The notes under the pieces: model-generated
Database searches by the model: none
Seen by the model: the letters and a program-made list of their open reading frames with translations, nothing else
What the model was told of the DNA's origin: nothing
Position numbers and translations under genes: made by a program
In this document: positions 12,101 to 27,100 of the stretch, piece by piece
How the letters are laid out: each line of letters starts with the position of its first letter
How positions within the stretch are numbered: position 1 is the stretch's first letter
Source: Caprella mutica
Lineage: Eukaryota; Arthropoda; Malacostraca; Amphipoda; Caprellidae
Length of the DNA: 64,000 nucleotides
Reading direction: 5' to 3'
Assembly: GCA_947561585.1 (NCBI GenBank)
Contig: CANNZV010000422.1
Coordinates: 186,994 to 250,993 of the forward strand

Positions 12101-15100
12101 CTTGTACACAGTGTCCCCTATGTAACAGTTCCTTCTAGGGGGCTGACAGACGGGGCAACACTCATCAGGATTCATACTCAGCACTTCGGTGATAGCACAT
12201 TGGGTAGCTTGACACTCCTGGGGAAACATGTTATTATTTATTACAGTGGTGTTTGACACGATTAAAGGTTCACTGTAGCTATTTAAAGGTTCACTGTAGC
12301 TATTTAAAGGTTCACTGTAGCTATTTAAAGGTTCACTGTAGCTATTTAAAGGTTCACTGTAGCTATTTAAAGGTTCACTGTAGCTATTTAAAGGTTCACT
12401 GTAGCTATTTAAAGGTTCACTGTAGCTATTTAAAGGTTCACTGTAGCTATTTAAAGGTTCACTGTAGCTATTTTAAGCTTCACTACCACATCATTTATTC
12501 AGAAATGCATAGCAACATACATGCATCAATTACATTACCTATCTATTAATTAGTCATACCTGCACTTCACACTGTGTGATGTAGCCATTGCAGTGACATC
12601 TCTTGCACGCACTGGCCTGCCACGAGGAACCACTCTGAAATAAACACATAATCAATAGTTACAATCTCATTAAAAATATTTCAAAGAAATAATTTTGAAA
12701 AGAAACAAAATTGATATAAAAATGTATGAAAAATATCTCATTTTTATAAAAATAAACAGTTTACAGTATCAATTTACTGTATATTTTATAAAATCAATGA
12801 TTTTGAAATCTATAATTTATAAATTCTAAACCATGAAGATAACATGACTGTGACACTAGGCAGCACATAGTTTAAATTGTGCCCAGTGATGGCTATCTAG
12901 TCGGACAATTGACCCCTAAATGGTGAGGGACAGAAAGGGACAGGACACCAACGGAGAGAAGATAGCAACACTCATGGAGAGAAGAATTAAGAGATGAGCC
13001 GCAGGTGAGCAATACTTGAACACTGAGGAAATTGTGACTATAATAACAGTATCAGTGATACACCACAGTATTTAATGTAGTATATCACTGATAGTATATT
13101 ATATACTGCACTGTATCAGTTATACAGTGCATTATACACAGCACTGTATCAGTGATACAGTACATTATATACTGCACTGTATCAGTGATACACTAGATTA
13201 TATACTGTACTGACGTATCAGTTATACAGTACATTATACACTGTACTGTATCACTGATACAGTACACTGTATAATGTACTGTATCACTGATACACATTAC
13301 CAGCAAATGACACCACGTGATCTCCTCCATCATTTGACCCGATAGGCTGTCAGACGTAGGCCTAAAGACTCACAATGGCAAAGATCTAAATGATACATAA
13401 AATTAGAGTAGCTTAGTGTGTCATCCACGAGCATTAGCACCGTCCAGACTACATTGTCACACCTAATCTACATCTAACATCTAACGTCAATTCACTGTCA
13501 TTAATAACGTCAGTAAGTAGGACTGTAGGAATTAGATCGCCAATGATCATATTAACACTGTCAGATGTAATGTGGATGGGGAGAATAGATATTTTGAAGT
13601 GTTTTTAACCTTTGGTTAGTTTCTTCAGACTATAGCAACTTAAAAATTTATTACCCTATAGCAACTTTCGTGGGATATGTAAGAATAGAATATAATGGTA
13701 ATGTAATAAATAATACCAAGTGGCTTTACTTCAATAAAATAAGGACTGGAAATATTTCGGGAAAAGTAATCAAACAATGCTATTACTATGTTACCCTATG
13801 TAATACTTGAATTACCCTTCTTAGGGTAATTCACCTTCAGTTAAGAAACAATTGTTTTAGAGTAACAATATAAGAGAACTAGTGCATTTTAATTTATTCT
13901 ATAGTTTTTCTTAAAATGTTTTAAAAGCACATGTTCTACCTTTAATATTGTATCACCACGTAACGTTTTTATTCCTTTTTAGTTATTATTTACCTCATGC
14001 ATACTTATTAATAATTAAAAAAGAATAAAAATAGAATTTATCCGATATTTTCTGGGAAAAAAATTTTCATGCATGATTGACTTTATTAATAAATTCTTTT
14101 AATAATCATTTAGGAGAGAACTCAATGCTTCATAAATAATGATCTTTATGAGATAACTGGCATTTAGTAGTTTATTATTTTCTATGTAGAGCAAATTTCA
14201 AATTATCGGTCAGTTTCACATCTTCGGTCATATAAGAAAAAACAATATTATAATTGTTATTTTATTTCAATTGGTATCCATGATACCTGCAGGTATCATG
14301 GATACCAATTAAAATTAAAATAAAATAACAACTGTTATATCGTTTTTTCTTATATGACCGAAGATGTGAAACTGACCGATAATTCGTAATTTACCCTAGA
14401 GTAGGGTATGTTCCGAGTTATCGGACGGTTCCACATTTTCGATCATATAAGAAAAAGCTACATAATTTGACAATTAAAATAATGAGTTAAATTATAATTC
14501 TTATATGATTTAAAATGTGGAACTGTCCAATAACTAGAAACTTGCCCCACCTTTAGCAAATATTAATAATAAATGGATCATTTCTTAATTATAGTGATGG
14601 GAATTTCTTTATATATTCCATTAAGATAACATTGATTATAAAAATTAATATTAAAATTTGTTACTGCAGTCGCAATCAATATATATATATTTTTATATTG
14701 ATAACTTCTCATTAAATTTGTTATGTTTAATTTTTGTATCTGATATATGTTTTTCATGTCGAATTTTCTTGTCTGATATATGTTTTTCATGTCGAATTTT
14801 CTTGTCTGATATATGTTTTTCATGTCGAATTTTCTTGTCTGATATATGTTTTTCATGTCGAATTTTCTTGTCTGATTATGTTTTTCATGTTTAATTTTTT
14901 TATCTGATATATGTTTTTCATGTCGAATTTTTTTATCTGATACATGTTTTTCATGTCGAATTTTTTTATCTGATACATGTTTTTCATGTCGAATTTTTTT
15001 ATCTGATATATGTTTTTCATGTCGAATTTTTTTATCTGATATATGTTTTTCATGTCGAATTTTTTCTTATTTAATTTATGTTTTTTATATCCAAATATTT

Positions 15101-18100
15101 TTTATCTAAGTTATATCTAATTACTTTATTTACGTAATGTCCAATTTTTGCAAACAGTTTTCATTCAGCTGTCAGTCTGGTACAGTTAGTGTGGCTATAT
15201 ATAGTGAATTACTGCCAATTAATTGCTAACTATGCTATACAGGATATCATTTCTTTTATTCTAATTTGCATTAGCACCAGTTTCATAAAATTTTATTGCA
15301 GTAACTTTCAATAAATATTGTAAAAAAAAATATCTAAATTTGAGCGATATGAACATTTTTGAGATATGCCGTTATTTCAATTAATGAGCGATATGAACAT
15401 TTTTGAGATATGCCGTTATTTCAATTAATGAGCGATATGAACATTTTTGAGATATGCCGTTATTTCAATTAATGAGCGATATGAACATTTTTGAGATATG
15501 CCGTTATTGAAATTAATGAGTGATATGAACATTTTTGAGATATGCCGTTATTTCAATTAATGAGCGATATGAACATTTTTGAGATATACCGTTATTGAAA
15601 TTAATGAGTGATATGAACATTTTTGAGATATGCCGTTATTTCAATTAATGAGCGATATAAACATTTTTGAGATATGCCGTTATTTCAATTAATGAGCGAT
15701 ATGAACATTTTTGAGATATGCCGTTATTTCAATTAATGAGTGATATGAACATTTTTGAGATATGCCGTTATTTCAATTAATGAGCGATATGAACATTTAT
15801 GAGATATGCCGTTATTTCAATTAATGAGCGATATGAACATTTTTGAGATATGCCGTTATTTCAATTAATGAGCGATATGAACATTTTTGAGATATACCGT
15901 TATTGAAATTAATGAGTGATATGAACATTTTTGAGATATGCCGTTATTTCAATTAATGAGCGATATGAACATTTTTGAGATATACCGTTATTGAAATTAA
16001 TGAGTGATATGAACATTTTTGAGATATGCCGTTATTTCAATTAATGAGCGATATAAACATTTTTGAGATATGCCGTTATTTCAATTAATGAGCGATATGA
16101 ACATTTTTGAGATATGCCGTTATTTCAATTAATGAGTGATATGAACATTTTTGAGATATGCCGTTATTTCAATTAATGAGCGATATGAACATTTATGAGA
16201 TATGCCGTTATTTCAATTAATGAGCGATATGAACATTTTTGAGATATGCCGTTATTTCAATTAATGAGCGATATGAACATTTTTGAGATATGCCGTTATT
16301 TCAATTAATGAGCGATATGAACATTTTTGAGATATGCCGTTATTTCAATTAATGAGCGATATGAACATCTTTGAGATATACCGTTATTGAAATTAATGAG
16401 TGATATGAACATTTTTGAGATATGCCGTTATTTCAATTAATGAGCGATATGAACATTTTTGAGATATACCGTTATTTCAATTAATGAGCGATATGAACAT
16501 TTTTGAGATATGCCGTTATTTCAATTAATGAGCGATATGAACATTTTTGAGATATGCCGTTATTTCAATTAATGAGCGATATGAACATTTTTGAGATATG
16601 CCGTTATTTCAATTAATGAGCGATATGAACATTTTTGAGATATGCCGTTATTTCAATTAATGAGCGATATGAACATTTTTGAGATATGCCGTTATTTCAA
16701 TTAATGAGTGATATGAACATTTTTGAGATATGCCGTTATTTCAATTAATGAGCGATATGAACATTTTTGAGATATGCCGTTATTTCAATTAATGAGCGAT
16801 ATGAACATTTTTGAGATATGCCGTTATTTCAATTAATGAGCGATATGAACATTTTTGAGATATGCCGTTATTTCAATTAATGAGCGATATGAACATTTTT
16901 GAGATATGCCGTTATTTCAATTAATGAGCGATATGAACATTTTTGAGATATGCCGTTATTTCAATTAATGAGCGATATGAACATTTTTGAGATATGCCGT
17001 TATTTCAATTAATGAGCGATATGAACATTTTTAAGATATACCGTTATTGAAATTAATGAGTGATGTGAACATTTTTGAGATATGCCGTTATTTCAATTAA
17101 TGAGTGATATGAACATTTTTGAGATATGCCGTTATTGAAATTAATGAGCGATATGAACATTTTTGAGATATACCGTTATTTCAATTAATGAGCGATATGA
17201 ACATTTTTGAGATATACCGTTATTGAAATTAATGAGTGATATGAACATTTTTGAGATATGCTGTTATTTCAATTAATGAGCGAAATGAACATTTTTGAGA
17301 TATGCCGTTATTTCAATTAATGAGCGATATGAACATTTTTAAGATATACCGTTATTGAAATTAATGAGTGATATGAACATTTTTGAGATATGCCGTTATT
17401 TCAATTAATGAGTGATATGAACATTTTTGAGATATGCCGTTATTGAAATTAATGAGCGATATGAACATTTGTGAGATATACCGTTATTTCAATTAATGAG
17501 CGATATGAACATTTTTGAGATATACCGTTATTGAAATTAATGAGTGATATGAACATTTTTGAGATATGCTGTTATTTCATTTAATGAGTGATATGAACAT
17601 TTTTGAGATATGCTGTTATTTCAATTAATGAGCGAAATATATGGTATAGCTATAATTGTTCTTTTTTAAGTGGATTAACAAGCCATTAATGAATAAAGGT
17701 GAACAACCTATAGACTATAGATTAATGGTTTTAATTCCATTGGTGTGGAGAAATGGCTATGGTATTTACAGACTGCTTTAAATGCACATGACTGTTTACA
17801 CTGTAAAATGATATGCCAGAGAAATGGAATAGAAATGGAAGTTGATGAGGAATTACCATACAGTCTAGGGTAAGTTACGAATTATCGGTCAGTACTACAT
17901 CTTCGGTCATAAAAAAAACAATATAGAAATTGCTATTCTATCTAATACTTCTGCAAACCCGGGCAGTATTAGATAGCACTGTGTAATAACAAAAAAAATT
18001 ATGTTGTTTTTGATTTGATCGAAGATGTAGTACCGACCGATAATTCGTAACTCATCCTATATAACATTTCTTCATTTCAAAAAATCTATAAATATGAAAA

Positions 18101-21100
18101 CGGAGAAAATATTTATAAAAAAACAAATGAAAGAAATGAACTCGCCATTAGTATTATATTAATATTTTGTTAATAAACTAAATATCGATTAAATTATTAA
18201 TTGTTAAATATTTTTTTTATATACCAAGAAATAAATATATTTTGTTATTTATATAAACAAATATTGTGATAAAATAATATGCGTAATTAAAAATTATTAT
18301 TTTATACATACTATAATTTTTATGTATAATCATAAGGTAATTAACGTTAAAAGTGCTAAGTAGACATTAATCTAAAGATAATCCGTTACTGTAGAGATTT
18401 TTATAAGCTATTCTAGATGACACGTAAGCTAACACTATAACAAGGGTATCTACTCTTTTTACGTGACCCTTTAATTACGTGACTCTTTAACTTCCTGACT
18501 CTTTAACTAGCTGACTCTTTAATTACCTCACTCTACAATTACATGACTCTTCAATTACATGAGTCATACTAATAACACTCCACCCTACTGAGTATCATCC
18601 CCAGTAGATTGCAAAGACAAATTAGTCATGAGGCTGTGGCGTCTTACACTGTGCTATCAATACATGAAGAGGGGGTGATAACCTGACCCCCCTGTTAGTA
18701 GAGAGAAGGGTATGGTGTGGCCATAGAAAATTAGGAGAAAGGTATGGTGGGGCCATAGAAGATTGAGAGAGAAAGCTATGGTTGGGCCATAGAAGATTGA
18801 AAGAGAGGTATGGTGGGGCCATAGAAGATTGAAAGAGAGGTATGGTGGGGCCATAGAAGATTGAGAGAGTAAGCTACAGTGGGGCCATAGAAGATCAAAA
18901 AGTTATGGTGGGGGGGGGGGCGTAGAAGATCAAGAGGGGATCTTCTCTTAATCTTCTATGGCCCACCCATAACTTTGGGCTTTCGCGTTCACTTATTGTG
19001 TTACATTTGACCCATACTGTTTTCAAACTCTGAATTTGTATAAATCATTTAGTATACAGCAAAGATAATAAAGAATTTATGTTATTTATCATATATTAAA
19101 AAGGGTAGGTTATGAACTATCAGTCGGTTCACCTTCTCCATCATATACGAAAAAAATATAGAATCAACATTTTAACTCCTTATTTCAATTTGTATCCACC
19201 AGGAGGTATCATGGATACCAATTAAAATAACGAGTTAAAATATATAATTATATATTTATTCATTAAATGATGACAATGTGGAACCTGACAATAATTCGTA
19301 CCCTACTATTTTTTACAATTAAATAGGCTTCTACTCATATCTACCTTGCCTTCTGTTCACCAATAAATAGTATCATTATCATACACAAGAATGATATCAT
19401 CAATGATGTACCAGACGGTTTGACGTTAGAGAATGTGTGTTATTATTGGAATATTATTAGTCTGAGACAGTAGACAAGGGGGGGGGGGTTGAGGGGGGGG
19501 GGTTTAGTAATTAGGCTCAGAATGAGAATGGGGGTAAAGAGGAGTGGGGGAGGGGGGACTATGAGTCACATTTCATGGAAGAGATTTAAGCATCATATGC
19601 CTATTAATATCACAGTTAGTTACCAAAAGGTTTAGATATTCGATACCCGTAAAAAATTTTCATTTATCTCAAAAAAATTGTATTTTCAAAAGATGTATTG
19701 AAGGAAAATATTAATTTTAACAGATTATGTAATATATTATTCAAACATACATAATTTTTATATATTATATTATTGATAAAACAATAGTTTATTTTCTAAA
19801 AGAATTGGTTCTTACTATACATTCTAGTAAGAAGCAGCCCATTGAATGACGGTATCGATATCTCTTTGGCCGATCATAGTTATTATCAAGAGTAGCGTCT
19901 TATTTGATATTCAGGTGAGATAACAACCAATCATCTAATTCACACAACTACATTAACAAACAAGTTTTGAAAGCATGGAGAGAGCCTTTAATTAATTCCT
20001 ACATACATTGTACATCATATCTCTTTGTATAACATTGATTGAAATTGCATATCCAGGGAAGTTTCGAATTAACGAACGGTTCCATAGTATCGATAATATA
20101 GGAAAAAAGAATTAACTCTTTATTTTAATTTGTATCCATAATACCTGCATAAAAAAAAATAACTCTTTATTTTAATTTGTACCCATGATACTTGCATACA
20201 TAAAAAAATCGAAATTTGTAGGTATCATGGATACAGATTAAAGAAACAAGTTTTAATTTTTTCTCATATGTTCGAAAACGTGGAACCGCGCGTTAACCCG
20301 GAACCTATCCTATTTTAATCAACCTATATTTTAGATGGCTTTAACAAACTATACTAAATCCCCATAGAAAACTATGATGTAAATAATTGAAAGAGAAAAT
20401 TAATGGATAAACGCATTGTACAAAGGCAATTGTTTATTCTTTGCTATTTAATGAATGAATAAGTGTTAATTGCTGCCATAACCTGTTTCTATGTATTAAC
20501 AGTTGGTAATAAAGTGTCCTATTAAATTGAATGGATGTTTATAATATACAAACAATATAACTTAAAGTACTGTTAAAATGAAGTTATTAAAAATAATTGA
20601 TTATTGAGAATAGTATAGAAACTGTATTTAATGGAAATAAATATCAATATAATTAATTGACCCTTCACTGTGCACTTTATTTACAACTATTGGTTGTAAA
20701 TAGAAGGGGTTTAACCCTTCTCATGACTTATTTGTTATAAGTCATGACTTATTTGTTATAAGTCATGAGAAATAGAAAAATTTGTTATCCATGAAAATAT
20801 AAATTATGTGCGAACATGAGTTATAAATTATATCATCTTATTCTATTTTATCGTTTTATGCCCATAATTTTCTGATACACTTTAGTATTAAAAAAAGTAA
20901 TCATAATAAAGTTTTGAAAAGTATTAACATGTGTAGAATAGGTTATCAGTTATCGCACAGTTTCACTTTTCAAACAAACAAAAAAAATATAAACAATTAA
21001 AATTTAATATTTATCTTGTTATTATTCGTATCCAATCCATGATACCTGCAGGTATCATGGATACAAATAAAAATAACGAGAGATATATTAATATTAATTT

Positions 21101-24100
21101 ATTATCACATATTTTCGAAATGTGGATCGATCGCGGATACCCCTATACACCACGCCCCCCCCCCCCCCCGCACAGGGTTAATTTATGCAGTCATTCGGTC
21201 ACATCCCCATCATTTGCACCCCACCACCCCTCTAACCATTCCGCAAATTAGAGACTGTGAGCTGAGTTTGTTTTGGCGAACTGACCAGGACGCGGAAGAT
21301 CGTCCCAAAGAGCAATCACGAGTTATCGCAGGCACAATCGACGCGCTTGCCGCCATAAATCGCCTAAATGATCGGTAATTCATGGCAGAGTATCGGGGGA
21401 AAGGGGTGGGTAGTGCCACCCTAAATAGTACAGGTTAAGACGTACCTATGTTAGTTTAGTCTATGGTTTTAATATAATTTTCATACTTAATTTTCATTCA
21501 ACAAAAAATTGTTTAAATTGTTTGACCACTGTTTTAAATACAAAATTATCTTATTTAGCACCAGTATAACTAATATATTAAATTTAATCAGATTTAAAAA
21601 ATGCGTTTCGAAGTTGAATTTGAAACAAGACACAAAAATTGAAGAGGTACATTTTATAATTTTATATCAGAGAAAAGAGTCACTGCGTGATGTTTTCTAC
21701 TATGTTTTCCTACTATTTTCAAATCTTACAAATTTGTCATCGCGTACCAAGACCAATTTTAAAATATCTACAATAATTGCAAATAGTAGAGTTTTTTCTT
21801 TTTAGAAATTAGTACAATGTCGAAAAATCATTAGGGACACACATTTCTTCGACTGAACCCTATACACATAATAAACATAAGTAATCTCACAGTAGTAATA
21901 CACGTACTTCTATTCAAATAATCACGTATTGGATCTTAACGGTAGGTTAATAATAGACTCAATGGACAATATCAAAGAAAATCAACATCATTAATGAACA
22001 TATAAAGAAGCTACAATGACGCCAAAAAAATCAATAACCAACGATATGATCGGACACTGTGGAAAATTAGGTAGTCAAATTATATACTTGGAAAAGAAAG
22101 GAATGCGTGGGTTATGGTGGGGCCATAGAAGATTAATAGAAGTTATGGTGGTGCCATAGAAGATTAACCCTTTAATAACGAGATAAAAATTTAAGGCCCC
22201 GATTTTGATGAAAATTGCTGAATAAACGGTTGTGATTTATATGATCACGCATATTTAAAATTGCAATAATATAAATATTTGTAATTGTTAAGACTAATCC
22301 TTCATTTCCTAAATTTTTTAATTCGTATTGAATAATCCACGTAAATTTCAGGTCGATGAATTCATAATTTCCTGTTTAAATGGTCTCACCTTCTTACCGA
22401 AAAAGTTTTGCAAGGATGACAAAAATTTTAGGTCATCAAATTAATACTGCCAAATCCTATAAGCTAAAGAAAGTTACTGAATGATTGCATAAACATATAG
22501 TGGGGGTTATACTTAACATGTCCATGACAAGTTTGGTGCAGAAATATTGTTCAATTAAAAATAGCAGTTTTATAAAATGAATAACTTGGAGTGATCACAC
22601 GCGTGTAATTGAAGGGTTGAGAGAGAACATGTATTGTGGGGCCATGGAAGAATAAGAGAGCTCCCTTCTTCTAAGGCCCCACCATAACTTGCTCACTGGG
22701 TGTTAAAATAGCTGCTGTTTCACCTATGAATAACTAAGTTGCTGCCCAATGTGAAGCTGCTAACCTAACTATTTAAATCTAGAGTAATACACAGAGCGAA
22801 ATAACAGAGGTGTGCATGTAATTTGAATAAAATTATACAGATGGACTGTGTGTTTTGAAAGTAGTTATACAAATTATCATCTCTGACTACTGGTAAATGA
22901 CTAGGGTATGTTCCCAGTTATCGAACGGTTTCACATTTTCGATCTATAAGAAAATATAATTCAACTAGTGTTTTAATGGTATCCATGATACCTGCGGGTA
23001 TCATGGATACCAACTAAAATAAATAATCATTATATCGTTTTTTTTTTTATATTCTCGTAGAAAAAGTAGGAGGAGCTTTGTAAAAAGTTCTGGAGGAAAG
23101 ACTTAAAAAACCCTACGTGTGTACGGCCCTTAAGAAGTAGTGTAATAGCAGGGGTTAACGGGGATTGATTACAAGAGCTGTGGTGGCTAGGAAAGATATT
23201 AACATTGTGTCAAGAGATATGTATTAACTTGTGAAAAAATGATGGAATAGTTTGAATCATTCATTGTGAGACGCTTTTCATGATGTTCAATTTTGAAAGA
23301 GAATATATAAAATGGAAGGTGACGACCAACAGTTGTAAATAAAGTGCACTTTGAAGGGGTAGACCAACCACTAATAGTTACCATCGCAAAAAGCGGAAGG
23401 TTATACGTATTTTAGGCAGCATTCATTTATTTATCTTGTTATTTGCATAATGGAAAAACTATTCAACAAAATTGCCTAAGATTTGGTGGGACGATTAGTC
23501 AATGTCCAGGAACCTGCTGGTAGAATTTTCGGGAGCGATCCGGTCAAAGGTCAAGGTCCTTTATAACTCAAAAATTATTTAACCATATTGCATGAAACTT
23601 GGTGGGACGATTGGTCACTATCCAGTAACCAATTTATTAGATTTTGGTAGCGAACAGATCAAAGGTTGAGGTCAAGGTCATTTATAATTTAAATATTATT
23701 GGATGGTCAAGGTCATTTATAATTTAAGCATTATTGGATGGTCAAGGTCATTTATAAGCGGTGGTGAATATATGCGTTCTACCGAGTGCACGTAATCTAG
23801 TTGTAAATAAAGTGCACAGTGAAGGCCTAAAACAACCACCATTAGTTCTAAATTAGTTATTGTACTATCATAACACAAATTAGTTCTATTAGTATTCATT
23901 TTTCATCAAAAGGTGATAGGTGAGGAATATTTTCTTTGTTTTTTACCCTTGCAAATATTTAACCAAAGAGGAAAAGGGAGAGCTATTCTTGTTTTGAATG
24001 ACAAGAGCTCGTTATTGTTGTTTGTTGTTGCTGATTTATGACATGGAAAAGCAGGTATTAATTTTAATGTGAATTGCTATGAAGATATTCCTTAATTTGC

Positions 24101-27100
24101 TTTGCTTTAATTCCTCGCTATTTGCCTTTTAGTTAAGAAAACTATATAAATGGGATAAATTACGAATTATTGGTCAGTTTCACATCTTCGGTCATAGAAG
24201 AAAAAAACTATATTATAATTGTTATTTAATTTTTATTTTTATTGGTATCATGGATACCAACTAAAAAAAAATTAAATAACAATTATAATATAGTTTTTCT
24301 TATATGACCGAAGATGTGAAACTGACCAATAATTCGTAATTTGCCCTAAATACAAATCTGAATAAAAAAATAATTTAACTCAGTGAAGATGATTCATCTG
24401 TGGAGTAGCTTTTGTGGCTCCATGAGCACAGCGTAGCGTGACCTTTGGTCTCATTTACTATTCACGGAGCAACTCCCTTGCGGTGTTTTTAGTGGAACTT
24501 TTTTTGATGAAATTAAAACGTCTTAACGTCAAAAACTCCAATGGACAACAGTCAGGTACGTCTGTACTTGTTGTTCTTAATATATCTTCAAGACGTCTAA
24601 TTTGAGTAATAATAACTATTAAATATTCCTAATATTATCAGACTAGGGTAAGTTCTCAGTTATTGGATGGTTCTACATTTTAGTTCATTAATGGAAGAAT
24701 AAAATATAATAATTATGATTTAACCATAATTGGTATCCATGATACCTGCAGGTATCATGGATACCAATTAAAATATTGAGTGAAAATGTTAAAGTATCTA
24801 CTTTTTCTTATAATAACTATGATCGAAAAACTAGGAATTACCATTATTTTTCCCTATACATATTTTATTGGAAAATAGACCATAAATGGTATTATAAAAT
24901 CTATCAATTTTTATTTACTGAATACTTTTAAAAATAATTTATAGTGAAAATAAAAATTTATTTCATATTAATAAACAATTAAAAGAAATGAATCTACAAT
25001 TATTCTATTTTTTATATAAATGGCAATTTATATTTTAAAATAAAAGAATATTGTGGTATTTTAATCTATGGACATCGAGAAACATACTTAATTTTTTTAC
25101 ATATCTATATCTAATAAGAATAATTGCCTATATTTGAATTCAGCACAATTTACAGAATTTGTGTAATCTTTAGATTACACAATTCGCGGTAATCTCAAGA
25201 TTGTGCAAGAGTCGTGAGCGCGGATTCGCGACCAAGTTCTATTTAGCTAACTATATCAATCCTAATTATCTATTATTAATATGTTAACCTATTTTTAATA
25301 TATATGACATTGATTTTTTCACTTTCTACTTTTGGTAAAATATGCGCAACAGCAAAATAAGTGAACATGAAATTAACGAATTTTTCAATATCCAACTCAT
25401 TTTATATGTGGCTGGCTGGGTGGAATAAAAAAAAAACACTTTCAAGTAGGTTCATTTTACAGACTATCAAAGCTAAAAATTTAAAAAGAAATACAGATTT
25501 TTACGTTTACTTTTTTTGCATCCATTTTGAAAATTTGTTAAACTTACGACTAAAATTAAACATTCTGCAGCGAATTTAAAAAAAACTGAAATGAAATGGG
25601 TTTGCGCGAAGACGAAAAACACACAAAAAAACTTCATAATAAGGTTCAATTAACGTTTTGGTTTTTCATTCAAGAACAACACTTTGCAAAATTCAGACGG
25701 TGAGGTAAATCCAGTTCTAAGAGTCCGTACACACGCAGGATTTTTAAGTCTTTCCACCAGACTTTTAACTAAGCTCCTCCTACTTTTTCTACAAGATTAT
25801 AAGAAAAACGATATAAATCATATAATCATTATTTGGTATCCATGATACCTGCAGGTATCATGGATACAAACTAAAATAAATAATAATTATATCGTATTTT
25901 AAAAAACGACTTAAAAAACCCTGCGCGTGTGTACGGCCCTTCAGAGTCCGAGTCTTACATGCATTTTAAAAGGAAGATATCTCAAATCGAGTCTTGTATA
26001 GCTTCATTATCCTATTTTGATAGTATGAGCCAATTTAATGCATAAATTGGTTATCTCCTCCATCAGTGTTAGTCCTGCTTCATAACCTTTACCTGCCTTG
26101 CGCAATCTCGAGATTGCCGCGCATTTTCGAAGATCTTAAAAACTCACAGCGCATTCTAAAGACAGCGCAATTCGGTAAATTGCGTGGGATATATACACTC
26201 TTAAATCAAAATCCTTACTTTAATAAACAACAAATATTTTTACTGGGCACGTACACGTTTATTACATTTAGTTACTTTATGTCGGTAAATGTTAAAAAAT
26301 AGACAATTAAGAAGTGTGATGGCCAGGCCAAGACAAGCCCTCTTTTCAGGGGGCATTGTTCCCATGGGTGGCACAATCTTTCAAGAAGAGACTCTAGAAC
26401 ATCTCCTAGAGTTAAGAAATAAACACAAGTTTGACTGATGGGTTAACTTCTTTGCCAAATAGTGAAAAGTTGAAGATAATTGATAATGAGAACTTGATTT
26501 ACTGGTATTAAAGGTGTCACATTATTATGTTTAATACATTATAATGTTTAATACATTATAATGTTTAATACATTATTTTGTTTAATTAATACATTATTTT
26601 GTTTAATTAATACATTATTTTGTTTAATTAATACATTATTTTGTTTAATTAATATATTATTTTGTTTAATTAATACATTATTTTGTTTAATTAATACATT
26701 ATTTTGTTTAATTATTACATTATTTTGTTTAATTAATACATTATTTTGTTTAATTAATATATTATTTTGTTTAATTAATACATTATTTTGTTTAATTAAT
26801 ACATTATTTTGTTTAATTAATACATTATTTTGTTTAATTAATACATTATTTTGTTTAATTATTACATTATTTTGTTTAATGAATACATTATTTTGTTTAA
26901 TTAATACATTATTTTGTTTAATTAATATATTATTTTGTTTAATTAATACATTATTTTGTTTAATTAATACATTATTGTGTTTAATTAATACATTATTTTG
27001 TTTAATTAATATATTATTTTGTTTAATTAATACATTATTTTGTTTAATTAATACATTATATTGTTTAATTAATATATTATATTGTTTAATTAATACATTA

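Noticed and set aside
15342..17639. Possible CRISPR-like array
   Set aside because: Units are contiguous with no unique spacers; the context is a eukaryotic intron, so it is a satellite.
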